From: Sedimentibacter sp. MB35-C1
GTDB taxonomy: Bacteria; Bacillota; Clostridia; Tissierellales; Sedimentibacteraceae
Assembly: GCF_030913635.1 (NCBI RefSeq)
Contig: NZ_CP133188.1
Coordinates: forward strand, 186,001 to 250,000
DNA length: 64,000 nucleotides
Direction of reading: 5' to 3'
Positions 43,953 to 53,138 of the stretch are shown one piece after another. The notes beneath the pieces were generated by a model. The model saw only the letters and a list, made by a program, of their open reading frames with translations. It had not been told where the DNA came from and did no database searches. Both the position numbers and the translations under genes were made by a program. Each line of letters starts with the position of its first letter. Within the stretch, counting starts at the first letter, position 1.

Positions 43953-45323
43953 TTATTTATCATTTTCACCACAACGTGTCATCAGAATCACCGTCTCAAC
44001 ATGCGGCGTCATCGGGAACATATCTACGCACTGTGCTTTTTCCACCTTGTATCCGCTGTCTAGGAAGTATGGCAGGTCCTTTTCCAGGGAGGTTGGTTTG
44101 CAGGATATGTAGATAAATGTTTCTGGTTTGTAGTCGATTATTTTTTGTATTGCTTTAGGATGGATGCCTTCCCGCGGAGGATCAAGGACTATTATGTCGG
44201 GCTTGTCGTCCAGCTCATCTATTTTTTTGAGGACATCTCCGGCTATGAATGTGCAGTTGTTCAGGTTGTTAAGTTTTGCATTTTCATTTGCCTTTTCTAC
44301 GGCTTCTTCCACTATTTCTATTCCTATGACTTTTTTGGCTGTTGGCGCAAGGATCTGGCCTATAGTTCCGGTTCCGGAATAGAGGTCAAAAATAGTTTTG
44401 TCTTTGGTTGTTCCTATGAAGTCTCTGACTATTGAATAAAGCTTTTCTGCTCCCAGGGAATTTGTCTGAAAGAATGAAAATGAAGAGATATTAAAATGTA
44501 GTCCCAGAAGCTCCTCAACTATTTTGTCTTCGCCGTACAGTATTTTCATTTCATCTGCCCTTGCAACGTCAGCTACTCCGTCAAATATGGAGTGTGCTAT
44601 GCACTTTATTGTACCTTCAAGGTTAATGTTTAATATTAAATCAACAAATTCTTTTTCATTCAATGAGCTTTGAGAGGTTGTAATAAGATTTATTAAAATT
44701 TGTCCCGTTCTTTCTGCTTTTCTCACCAATAAATACCTTAGAAATCCTATATTGGTGCTTTTGTGATAGAAGGTCTGACTATTTCCTTGGAAATAACCTA
44801 GAATTTGACATAGGATCTGTCGAAAATCTTCGTCAACAATGGAGCATCCGCTTGTGTTCACGATGCTGTGAAAGCTGTTTCTCCTGTGCATGCCCAGTGT
44901 CAGCGGACCTTCCTTCACTTCATCTCCGAATGAGAATTCCATTTTATTTCTGTATTCGGTTTTTTTCGGACTTTGAACTATAGGAAGGAATTCATAGTTG
45001 TCTGTCAGCACTCTGTCCAGTATGGTTTTTACCTGTGATGATTTGATCTCCAGCTGTTTTTCGTATGGTACGGTCTGGTAAGAGCATCCTCCGCAGAGAG
45101 TGAAATGACTGCAGCCGGAATCAGTTTCAAAGCATGCAGGTTCTATGACTTCGACTACCTTTGCCTCTGCTCTTTCTTTTCTTGTTCTGCTGATCCTGGC
45201 TTTTACTTTCTGCCCTGGCAGCGTATTCTTTATTTTAATCTTTTTACCTTGGTATACTGCTGTACCTACGTTTGGAAAGTTAATTTCATCTATTGTTACT
45301 TCAATTATATCGTTCTTTTTCAT
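43953..45323 (-). CDS. rlmD: 23S rRNA (uracil-5-)-methyltransferase, RlmD/RumA family
   Basis: The 456-residue enzyme has an N-terminal TRAM domain (1-60), a [4Fe-4S] cysteine set Cys64, 71, 77 and 80 (CFETDSGCSHFTLCGGC), the SAM motif FDLYSGTGTIGQIL, DPPREGIHP, and the catalytic Cys in YISCKPTSL. It makes 5-methyluridine in 23S rRNA (positions 747 or 1939 in other species, both by one enzyme in many Firmicutes). GGAG precedes the ATG. RlmCD is the alternative name for the dual-specific form. Confidence 0.92.
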   Translation of the reverse strand: MKKNDIIEVTIDEINFPNVGTAVYQGKKIKIKNTLPGQKVKARISRTRKERAEAKVVEVIEPACFETDSGCSHFTLCGGCSYQTVPYEKQLEIKSSQVKTILDRVLTDNYEFLPIVQSPKKTEYRNKMEFSFGDEVKEGPLTLGMHRRNSFHSIVNTSGCSIVDEDFRQILCQILGYFQGNSQTFYHKSTNIGFLRYLLVRKAERTGQILINLITTSQSSLNEKEFVDLILNINLEGTIKCIAHSIFDGVADVARADEMKILYGEDKIVEELLGLHFNISSFSFFQTNSLGAEKLYSIVRDFIGTTKDKTIFDLYSGTGTIGQILAPTAKKVIGIEIVEEAVEKANENAKLNNLNNCTFIAGDVLKKIDELDDKPDIIVLDPPREGIHPKAIQKIIDYKPETFIYISCKPTSLEKDLPYFLDSGYKVEKAQCVDMFPMTPHVETVILMTRCGENDK

Positions 45324-45416
45324 TTGTACTCCTGGTTAGTATTTTACTCTTCATCGCTTTACAGCATGGAAACGGCCTTTCAGGCAAAATCTCTAATCTG
45401 TAAATTGCACCGGTTA

Positions 45417-45920
45417 TTAATATTCTACTGTATCCGGTGCTTTTGTTGTATCTTCTATTATCAATGATTTATTCGCATCCATTTCGTCTACAATCTTATT
45501 GATGCTCATTTTAACATATTTAGCATATCCTGTCGCAGCTATATTTCCATCCTCCAGTATTATTTCACCTGTCCCTTCAAATATTAACCTTGTGTTTCTT
45601 GTTATTCTTGCGACACATTTTACAGGTCTGTCAAGAGATATAGGCTTTTTATACTTAATATTGAGCTCTGCAGTCACTCCCCACGCATCTGGTTCTTCTA
45701 TCATTATAGCTCTACCGATAGCTTCATCCAATATTGCCGATATTACTCCTCCGTGCATTCTGTCAGGATAGCTCTGGTGTGTGAGTGCAGGGGTTGAAAT
45801 CGACATGAGCTCACCGTTTTCTAGTTCATAAAATTTTGTTTTCAGCGATTCATCATTTTCTGTACCGCACACGAAACAGTTTTTACTTACAAATTGTTTT
45901 TTCTGTACTTTATACTTCAT
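45417..45920 (-). CDS. PaaI-type hotdog thioesterase
   Basis: The 167-residue hotdog-fold protein has NCFVCGTENDESL at the start and DRMHGGVISAILDEAIGRA, the HGG with catalytic Asp/Glu helix of the PaaI subgroup, then NIKYKKPISLDRPVKCVARI. It hydrolyses acyl-CoA or aryl-CoA esters in the cytosol. The gene stands alone between rlmD and the FMN protein. The acyl group is unknown. A tail of about 25 residues after the fold looks disordered. Confidence 0.85.
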   Translation of the reverse strand: MKYKVQKKQFVSKNCFVCGTENDESLKTKFYELENGELMSISTPALTHQSYPDRMHGGVISAILDEAIGRAIMIEEPDAWGVTAELNIKYKKPISLDRPVKCVARITRNTRLIFEGTGEIILEDGNIAATGYAKYVKMSINKIVDEMDANKSLIIEDTTKAPDTVEY

Positions 45921-45955
45921 AGCGCCCCTCTACTTTCTATTCTTTTATATGTTAA

Positions 45956-45976
45956 ACGACCGCCGAAGGCAGTCGT
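45956..45976 (-). terminator. Small tetraloop-type terminator
   Basis: ACGACTGCC / GGCGGTCGT on the minus strand with a UUC loop, followed by TTT; it lies 4 bp behind the FMN protein stop. Confidence 0.55.
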
Positions 45977-45980
45977 ATGT

Positions 45981-46562
45981 TTATAGGTTCATTAATCTAT
46001 CGGTCATTTCCTTTATTGCCAGCACTGTATCCCTGTCAGGTCTCAAGTTTGAATAGTCGCCCACATAATGCGCCAGCCCGTATGCTGGGAAACTTTGAGT
46101 GGACAAAAGATTTGATGGGACAGGAACAGGAATCATTCCCATGTGCTGCCCAAAAATATTTATTGCATTCAGGCACATGTCTGCTCCGCCTTCGCTTGTG
46201 GCAGCAGTCGTATATGCAAATAGTTTCTTTCCCCAAAACGCAACTTCCGTCCAATATGGAGAAAATGAATCCATAAAACACTTCATAGCTCCCGACACAT
46301 TTCCGTAGTATGTGGGAGAACCCATTATTATAATATCACTGTCAAGAAGTTTTTCGGCTTTTGCCTCTTCTATATCCATTATCTCGTTCTTATACTGACC
46401 TGCCACCGCAAATTGCTTAGCAAGCTCCGCGTAGTTGGGATCTTTTACTCTCAGCATCTGAGTTTCCGCACCGCACTTTTTAAATTCGTCATAAAATTCC
46501 CTTGCCATAAGGTAGCAGTTGCCGCATACGCTGTGAAATACTATTGATACCTTTTTACTCAT
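45981..46562 (-). CDS. Flavodoxin-like NAD(P)H:quinone oxidoreductase (WrbA-like)
   Basis: The 193-residue flavodoxin fold starts SKKVSIVFHSVCGNCYLMAR (phosphate loop variant with Ser and Cys), continues with DIIIMGSPTYYGNVSGAMK and ends in the WrbA-like GAD-x-C-LN and LRPDRDTVLAIKEM parts. It binds FMN and reduces quinones or other acceptors. The ATG overlaps the ptsI stop by one base (TGATG), so the two are translationally coupled. A longer frame into ptsI is less likely. Confidence 0.85.
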   Translation of the reverse strand: MSKKVSIVFHSVCGNCYLMAREFYDEFKKCGAETQMLRVKDPNYAELAKQFAVAGQYKNEIMDIEEAKAEKLLDSDIIIMGSPTYYGNVSGAMKCFMDSFSPYWTEVAFWGKKLFAYTTAATSEGGADMCLNAINIFGQHMGMIPVPVPSNLLSTQSFPAYGLAHYVGDYSNLRPDRDTVLAIKEMTDRLMNL

Positions 46563-48310
46563 CAGTTCTTTCTCCTTGGTCTGCATCTGTTTAAATAGTC
46601 ACCTTCATCTGCAAACAGACAGCTTAAGTAATCTTCCACTTCAACTGCTGTTTCCATGTTCAGTGTGCCTTCCGCTATTTTTTCCATTTCACTTTTCTTT
46701 AAATTTCTTATTATATATCTGGTGCTCAAGATTGACGGCGAATTCATGCTGAACTCATCCAGCCCCATACCCAAAAATATAGGTATCAGCTTCGGGTCTC
46801 CGGCAGCTTCACCGCACATTCCTACCCATATGCCCGCTTTGTGAGCATTATCAATAATTCCCTTTATCAGTCTCAGCATTGCAGGATGGTACTGACTGTA
46901 TAAATGAGACAGTTTTGAATTCATTCTGTCAACCGCCAGTGTATACTGTATGAGATCATTAGTTCCGATACTGAAAAAATCCACTTCTCTAGCCAGCAAA
47001 TCTGATATAATTGCGGCTGAAGGTATTTCAATCATAATTCCTATCTCAATGTTTTTGCTGTACGGAATTCCTTCGCTGTCAAGCTCCTGCTTAGCTTTCT
47101 CCAGAATTTTTTTTGCATCTTTGAGCTCTTTCATTGTTGATATCATAGGAAACATTATTTTTACGTTTCCGTAAATGCTTGCTCTTAAAACTGCTCTCAG
47201 CTGTGTTCTAAAAACATCTACATTCCCAAGACACAGCCTTATAGCTCTATATCCTAAAAACGGATTCATTTCTGCCGGTATATCTATGTACGGAACATTT
47301 TTGTCCCCACCTATATCAAGAGTTCTTATTATTACGGGCTTATTCCCCATTTTTTGGAGAACTTCTCTGTATTCTTCAAACTGCTCATCTTCAGATGGCT
47401 GACATTCACGATTCATAAAAATGAATTCGCTCCTGAATAGTCCGATTCCTTCTGCGTCATTTTCCAAAACCATATCCACATCGTGAGGAGTTCCAATGTT
47501 TGCAGACAGTGAAACCTTAAATCCATCCACGGACACTGTAGGCAGACCGACTTGCTTTTTCAGCTCGTTGTTAATTTCCTCAAGTCTTAATTTTTTTTGA
47601 GTAAAATAATCCAGCTGTTTATCATTTGGATTAATTAATACTTTTCCTGTTTTCCCGTCACATACGACGATGTCATCATCCTTGATTTTTTCCGTTATAT
47701 TATCAAGCCCTACTACTGTAGGAATTCCAAGTATTCTTGCAATTATGGCAGCATGGGATGTCTTGCCTCCCATTTCCGTAATCATGGCAGCCACTTTACC
47801 CTTTTCAAACTGCGCTGTATCTGAAGGGGTCAGATCCTTTGCAATGATTATTGAATTTTTTTCAAGTTTTGAGTAATCTGCAGTCTTTATACCAGAAAGA
47901 ATTTTTATAACTCTGTACATTACATCTTTTATGTCTTCTGCTCTTTCTCTGAGATACTCATCCTCAATGTTTTCAAACATCTTTATATAATACATCGACA
48001 CTTCGTTCAAAGCATATTCAGCGTTGACTTTTTGGCTTTCAATTTTTGTCTCTACTTCTGAAATAAATGATTCGTCCTCAAGCATCATTTCATGGGATTT
48101 AAAAATTTGCGCTTCCTTTTCACCGACTTCGTCGAGGGTTTTCAAAAATAATTCGTCTAATTGCTTTTTTCCCTTTTCAACAGCATTTCTGAGCCTTATA
48201 ATTTCTTTTTTGACATCTGAGATATAAATTTTCCTTATATCCATAGTTTTTTTCTCTATTAAAAAAGCCTTTCCAATCCCAATTCCCGGTGAAACGCCTA
48301 ACCCTTTCAT
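46562..48310 (-). CDS. ptsI: Phosphoenolpyruvate-protein phosphotransferase (PTS enzyme I)
   Basis: The 582-residue enzyme has the family start (MKGLGVSPGIGIGKAFLI), an HPr-binding helical domain, the phospho-His domain with His186 (GGKTSHAAIIAR) and a PEP-binding barrel with FRSEFIFMNR, MIEIPSAAI, FSIGTNDLIQYTLAVDR and the catalytic Cys in GMCGEAAGDP. It transfers phosphate from PEP to HPr to start sugar uptake. No ptsH or permease gene is adjacent; the FMN protein gene is coupled downstream. Confidence 0.95.
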   Translation of the reverse strand: MKGLGVSPGIGIGKAFLIEKKTMDIRKIYISDVKKEIIRLRNAVEKGKKQLDELFLKTLDEVGEKEAQIFKSHEMMLEDESFISEVETKIESQKVNAEYALNEVSMYYIKMFENIEDEYLRERAEDIKDVMYRVIKILSGIKTADYSKLEKNSIIIAKDLTPSDTAQFEKGKVAAMITEMGGKTSHAAIIARILGIPTVVGLDNITEKIKDDDIVVCDGKTGKVLINPNDKQLDYFTQKKLRLEEINNELKKQVGLPTVSVDGFKVSLSANIGTPHDVDMVLENDAEGIGLFRSEFIFMNRECQPSEDEQFEEYREVLQKMGNKPVIIRTLDIGGDKNVPYIDIPAEMNPFLGYRAIRLCLGNVDVFRTQLRAVLRASIYGNVKIMFPMISTMKELKDAKKILEKAKQELDSEGIPYSKNIEIGIMIEIPSAAIISDLLAREVDFFSIGTNDLIQYTLAVDRMNSKLSHLYSQYHPAMLRLIKGIIDNAHKAGIWVGMCGEAAGDPKLIPIFLGMGLDEFSMNSPSILSTRYIIRNLKKSEMEKIAEGTLNMETAVEVEDYLSCLFADEGDYLNRCRPRRKN

Positions 48311-48400
48311 CTAATCACTACCTTTCAGATTTTACAATTATCTGTTTTGTATGTTTAAAATGATAATTTTCTTATAGATATATTTTCGCCAATTTATATT

Positions 48401-48430
48401 ATTATATTACCCATAGCAAGCTGTTGTCAA
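48401..48430 (-). promoter_or_regulatory. Promoter of ptsI
   Basis: -35 TTGACA (48425-48430), 18 bp, -10 TATAAT (48401-48406) on the minus strand; leader of about 85 bases. Confidence 0.65.
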
Positions 48431-48541
48431 CGAAAAAAATATTGCAATTTCAACATTTTAAGGGATAATGTTTTCATTGTTGAATTTGTGCTGTTCCGAT
48501 GTGGGAAATCACAGAAAATAAATTTTTTTCAGAAACAGGCA

Positions 48542-48570
48542 AAACGGTATAGTAAAATTCTATACCGTTT
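48542..48570 (-). terminator. Terminator of ileS
   Basis: AAACGGTATAG / CTATACCGTTT with a 7-base loop, 21 bp behind the ileS stop; TTTTG tail on the minus strand. Confidence 0.65.
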
Positions 48571-48591
48571 ATACCTAAAAAGTAATATTAT

Positions 48592-51500
48592 TTATTTAAT
48601 TTTTTCAAGTTTCATTCCTGTTTCAATACCGTTCAGGTTTTGAACTTCCATAGAGCTGTCTTCTGATTTTTCTATTACATCAGCCAATGTTTCACTCTTG
48701 ATAAATTCTTCAAACTTATTAACAGCCTTAATTATTTCTTCCGAACCGTTATAGAATATTTTAATTCTGTCCATCATTTCATATCCGTTATTCTTTCTCA
48801 TCTGTTGAACCTTTGATATGAACTCACGGGCATATCCTTCATTTATTAACTCTTCTGTAAGGTTAGTGTCGATAATTGTAAACAGGTTGTTTCCGGTTGA
48901 AACATCGTAGCCTTCCTTCGCTGAAATACGTATATCAAGTATTTCTTCGTTAAGTTCCACAGTCTGATCATTAACTGTCAACTCACATTTTTCCCCTGCC
49001 TGAACTTTTGTGATTATATCCAAAGAATCAGCCTTTGCCAGCGTTGCGGCAAATGCCTTTACATTTTTCCCAAGCATCGGGCCTGCAACCTTGAAATTTG
49101 GTTTTAATGCGAAATCCATAAATTCATTTAAATCGTGTTCAAAGACAACCTCTTTGACATTGAGCTCCTCCTTGATCAAAGGAACTAAATCGTCAATAAG
49201 CTGCTGATATTTTCCATCTATATGAATTCTTCGTATAGGCTGTCTTACCTTTATTTTTGCATTTTCTCTTGAAGCTCTTCCCAACTTGACAAGATCTTTT
49301 ACAAGATCCATTCTCTTTTCAACATTTTCATCTATTAACTCTTCATGAACTTCAGGATAGTAGCTGATGTGGACAGATACTTCTCCTGTCAGGTTTCTGT
49401 ATATTTCTTCTGATAAATAAGGAGCAAACGGAGCAGTTAATTGTGCAATGCCTACCAATATTTCATATGTTGTATTGTAAACGGCTTTTTTATCCTCTGT
49501 AAGCTCTGTCACCCAGAATCTTCTTCTCGAACGTCTGATGTACCAGTTTGACAAATCCTCGTTAACAAATTCCTGAATTGCTCTTACGCTCTTGTTGTGG
49601 TCGTAAGCATTCATGCTTTCTCTCACATATTTAACCAAATTGTTGAATTTGGAAATTATCCATCTGTCCAACTCCGGTCTGTCTTTGTACTCAACAAAGA
49701 ACTTGCTCGGGTCTATGGAATCTGTATTTGCATACAGTGCAAAGAACGTATATACATTTTTGATAGTTCCGAAATACTTGCTTAACACTTCTTTTAATCC
49801 GTCTTCATCAAATTTTGTAGGTGCCCATGCCGGAGATACGTAAAGCAAATACCATCTCAACGCATCTGCACCGTATTTATCAAACAAGTCAAACGGATTA
49901 ACTGTATTTCCTCTTGATTTAGACATTTTTTTGCCGTATTTGTCAAGTATCAAATCATTAACCAGCACTCTCTTATATGGTGATTTTCCCATAACAAATG
50001 TTGAGATTGCTATTAATGAATAGAACCAGCCTCTTGTCTGGTCAATTCCTTCGCATATGAAATCCGCAGGGAATAACTTATCAAATTCATCCTTGTTTTC
50101 AAACGGATAGTGCCATTGTGCATAAGGCATTGCTCCTGAATCAAACCAACAGTCTATTACATCCTTTACTCTAGTCATATGCTTGCCGCATTTTGGGCAG
50201 ACAATGTGCACATCATCAACGTATGGTCTGTGCAACTCAATTGTTTTTTCATCTATTTCTTCAACTGCCTTTTCGGCTAATTCTTTCCTTGAGCCTATGC
50301 TTTCCACGTGACCGCATTCGCATCTCCACAAAGGCAGCGGAGTTCCCCAGTAACGGCTTCTTGAAATAGCCCAGTCATTTAGATTTTCAAGCCAGTTGCC
50401 AAATCTCTTTTCACCTACAAACTCAGGATACCATTCCACAGAGTTGTTGTTTTCTATTAATTTGTCTTTCAGTTTTGTCATTTGAATGTACCAGCTTGGT
50501 CTTGCATAGTAAAGTAACGGCGTATGGCATCTCCAGCAGTGTGGGTAGTTGTGGAGAACCTGTTCTTTTTTATACAGTTTTCCGTTTTCCTTCAGCCATT
50601 TTAATATAGGCTTATCAGCATCCATTACAAACATTTCTGACCATGGTGTTCCTCTGAATCTTCCTGTATCATCAACAGGATTTATAACCGGAAGATTGTA
50701 TCTGCTTCCCGTATTGTAGTCATCTTCACCGAACGCAGGAGCTGTATGAACTATACCTGTTCCGTCCTCGGTAGTGACGTAATCTGCACATGTTACAAAG
50801 AATGCTTTTTTGCCTGAAGGTATTTCAACATAAGGCATGAGCTGCTCATATTCCATGAATTCCAAATCTTTGCCCTTCATTTCCTCCAGCACTTCGTATT
50901 CTTCTGAAATTACTTTATCAACCAACGGTTTGGAAATATAGAAAACTTCTCCCTTGGCATCTTCGGTATCTTTTATCTTTATCTTCAAATATTCTACATC
51001 CGGGTGCACTGCCAGCGAAACATTCGACAATAACGTCCATGGAGTTGTTGTCCATGCAAGGAAATATTCATCTGCGCCTTTTTTCTTGAATTTTGCATAT
51101 GCAGTCATAGTCTTTATTTCTTCATAGCCTTGAGCAACTTCATGTGAAGCAAGACCGGTTCCGCATCTCGGGCAGTATGGAAGGATTTTGTGACCTTCAT
51201 ACATAAGTCCCTGTTTGAATATGTTGTTAAGTATCCACCACTCGGATTCAATATAGTCGTTCTCAAGTGTTATATATGGATGATCAAGATCTATAAGATA
51301 TGCCATCCTCTTTGTCATTTCACGCCACAGCGCCTCATAAGTAAATACTGAATGACGGCACTTTTCGTTAAACTTGTCTATTCCATATTGTTCGATATCT
51401 GTCTTATCTTTTAGTCCCAGCTGTTTTTCAACTTCAATTTCAACCGGCAGTCCATGTGTGTCCCATCCTGCCTTCCTGTTTACCTGGTAACCTTCCATTG

Positions 51501-51720
51501 TTTTGAATCTGCATACAGAATCTTTCAGAGTTCTTGCTATAACATGATGAATTCCTGGTTTGCCGTTAGCTGTCGGCGGCCCCTCATAAAATATGAACGG
51601 TTCTTTATCATTTCTTGTCTCAACGCTTTGCTTGAGCAAGTTTATCTCATCCCAATATTTTGATATTTCTTGCTCTGTCTGTTTATAATCGGCTTTTGAG
51701 ATATCTTTAAATTGCTTCAT
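48592..51720 (-). CDS. ileS: Isoleucyl-tRNA synthetase, type 2, with swapped HIGH motif
   Basis: The 1042-residue class I synthetase has RKAGWDTHGLPVEIEVEKQL, characteristic of the eukaryote-like type 2 (IleRS2). The HIGH box reads GIHH (56-59; GKPGIHHV), with first and third residues exchanged. KKMSKSRGN is the KMSKS loop. Zinc cysteines occur in CPRCGTG and in CECGH/CPKCGKHM. The editing domain is present (AFGEDDYNTGSRYNLP region). IleRS2 generally resists mupirocin, and the GxHH swap has been linked to very high resistance. A T-box leader controls it. AGGAGG precedes the ATG. Confidence 0.96.
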   Translation of the reverse strand: MKQFKDISKADYKQTEQEISKYWDEINLLKQSVETRNDKEPFIFYEGPPTANGKPGIHHVIARTLKDSVCRFKTMEGYQVNRKAGWDTHGLPVEIEVEKQLGLKDKTDIEQYGIDKFNEKCRHSVFTYEALWREMTKRMAYLIDLDHPYITLENDYIESEWWILNNIFKQGLMYEGHKILPYCPRCGTGLASHEVAQGYEEIKTMTAYAKFKKKGADEYFLAWTTTPWTLLSNVSLAVHPDVEYLKIKIKDTEDAKGEVFYISKPLVDKVISEEYEVLEEMKGKDLEFMEYEQLMPYVEIPSGKKAFFVTCADYVTTEDGTGIVHTAPAFGEDDYNTGSRYNLPVINPVDDTGRFRGTPWSEMFVMDADKPILKWLKENGKLYKKEQVLHNYPHCWRCHTPLLYYARPSWYIQMTKLKDKLIENNNSVEWYPEFVGEKRFGNWLENLNDWAISRSRYWGTPLPLWRCECGHVESIGSRKELAEKAVEEIDEKTIELHRPYVDDVHIVCPKCGKHMTRVKDVIDCWFDSGAMPYAQWHYPFENKDEFDKLFPADFICEGIDQTRGWFYSLIAISTFVMGKSPYKRVLVNDLILDKYGKKMSKSRGNTVNPFDLFDKYGADALRWYLLYVSPAWAPTKFDEDGLKEVLSKYFGTIKNVYTFFALYANTDSIDPSKFFVEYKDRPELDRWIISKFNNLVKYVRESMNAYDHNKSVRAIQEFVNEDLSNWYIRRSRRRFWVTELTEDKKAVYNTTYEILVGIAQLTAPFAPYLSEEIYRNLTGEVSVHISYYPEVHEELIDENVEKRMDLVKDLVKLGRASRENAKIKVRQPIRRIHIDGKYQQLIDDLVPLIKEELNVKEVVFEHDLNEFMDFALKPNFKVAGPMLGKNVKAFAATLAKADSLDIITKVQAGEKCELTVNDQTVELNEEILDIRISAKEGYDVSTGNNLFTIIDTNLTEELINEGYAREFISKVQQMRKNNGYEMMDRIKIFYNGSEEIIKAVNKFEEFIKSETLADVIEKSEDSSMEVQNLNGIETGMKLEKIK

Positions 51721-51845
51721 TTTTTCCTCCTGCTATTTAATATAATAATTCGGCTTGATTGTCACATATATCCTGTCTTAATTCTGCTGTAAAAGCGGTT
51801 TGCCGCAGATTAATCGGCAAAAAAGGTTAACTCTCTGTCCAACAT

Positions 51846-52095
51846 AAAAATCCCATGTCTTAAGACATGGGACGAAATCCGCGGTACCACCCAAATTACA
51901 TATAAATACACTAAATATGTCACTCAAAAATTTAACGCATTTATACGTAATTTCTTACTTAGTTTCAGAAATCAAGCTCATGGATGATCTTCAACACATT
52001 TGGAATTATAATCTTTCACCACTCGATTATATCTCTTATAGACCGCTCTGTGCCTACTGTTCCAATCACTGCCTTTATTTATTTTATTTCTGTAT
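51846..52095 (-). promoter_or_regulatory. T-box riboswitch of ileS
   Basis: The antiterminator T-box TGGGTGGTACCGCG (51880-51893) is followed by the terminator TCCCATGTCTTAAGACATGGGA and TTTTT (51846-51872). Stem I with the conserved GGTGAAAGA-like element (near 52010-52022) is upstream. The presumed specifier is an AUC codon in GAAGATCATCC, agreeing with isoleucine. Uncharged tRNA-Ile would favour read-through into ileS. Confidence 0.92.
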
Positions 52096-52096
52096 A

Positions 52097-52125
52097 ATGA
52101 TATATTAAAACGCAGACAAAGTCAA
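52097..52125 (-). promoter_or_regulatory. Promoter of the ileS T-box transcript
   Basis: -35 TTGACT (52120-52125), 17 bp, -10 TATCAT (52097-52102) on the minus strand. Confidence 0.65.
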
Positions 52126-52348
52126 GGAATAAATTGCTTTTTAAAAACAATATACATTTATTAACACTTACACGTTAGAAGCACGGTATTATTAAGTATT
52201 ATTTTACAATCAGTATGTTTTTTTACACATTAAGTAATTAGACTATTAACAAATACTTTCTTTAGGGGGTCAACTATGAGCGAAAATTGTTTAAACTGCC
52301 GTCCGATTAGGTATGATAGCAAACAGAGCTTTTCTATTAAATTTATAA

Positions 52349-53092
52349 TTATTTTTCCATCCCGTAAATTTCATACACATCATTGGTGTAATTTCCGTCA
52401 TCGCCATAGATGTAAAGCGGAGGATCAAATTTCAACTCGGGATTACCATTCTTTGATGCCCTTATCAACATCATATTAGGTTTGGCAGCAGATCTGGGAT
52501 GAACAAATCGAATCTGTTTCGGCTCCAACCGGTATTTTCTGAACAGGCACATAATATCAGCCAGTCTGTCAGGGCGATGCACCATGTAAAACCTTCCATA
52601 TTGCTTTAAAAGAGATGCCGCGGTACTTATTACATCCTCCAGCGAACACATAATTTCATGTCTTGAAATTGCCTTTTTATCAGAGGGATTAACAATTCCG
52701 CTGTTGCCAAGCTTGTACGGAGGATTGGAGATTACGGCATCAAAAGAATTTGGTTCCATGTGATCCAACGCATTTTTCAAATCTATATTAAGTACTTCAA
52801 TTTTATCTTGCAGATTATTAAGCCCCACGCTGCGCCTTGCCATTTCTGCAACTTCTTCCTGGATTTCAACCGCATATGCCTTTGAATAATTTCTCTTTCC
52901 GCTCAGAAGTATTGGAATAATTCCTGTACCGGTTCCCAAATCAACTATTTTAGAATTGTTTTTTATATCGCAGTAATTTGTAAGCAAAACAGCATCCATG
53001 CCGAAACAAAACCAGCTTTTATTTTGAATTATTTTCAGTCCGTTGCACTGGAGATCTTCTATTTTTTCATTTTCTCTTAATTCTACTTCCAT
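52349..53092 (-). CDS. tRNA1(Val) adenine-37 N6-methyltransferase-like protein (TrmN6/YfiC family)
   Basis: The 247-residue class I methyltransferase has VDLGTGTGIIPILL (SAM), an acidic VEIQEEVAEMARR and the catalytic NPPYKLG of N6-adenine enzymes. LNNLQDKIEVLNIDLKNALD follows as in the YfiC family. It probably methylates A37 of a tRNA. AAAGGA precedes the ATG. The gene lies between ileS and the peptide ABC operon, in the same direction as both. Confidence 0.87.
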   Translation of the reverse strand: MEVELRENEKIEDLQCNGLKIIQNKSWFCFGMDAVLLTNYCDIKNNSKIVDLGTGTGIIPILLSGKRNYSKAYAVEIQEEVAEMARRSVGLNNLQDKIEVLNIDLKNALDHMEPNSFDAVISNPPYKLGNSGIVNPSDKKAISRHEIMCSLEDVISTAASLLKQYGRFYMVHRPDRLADIMCLFRKYRLEPKQIRFVHPRSAAKPNMMLIRASKNGNPELKFDPPLYIYGDDGNYTNDVYEIYGMEK

Positions 53093-53138
53093 AGCATCCT
53101 TTCCTAATTGATTATATTTAACGCATCATGCATTTATA

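Noticed and set aside
52276-52479. Plus-strand open frame beginning MSENCLNCR with a GGGGG ribosome-like site
   Set aside because: Most of it is antisense to the trmN6-like gene and the rest has no conserved feature beyond one CxxC; probably chance.
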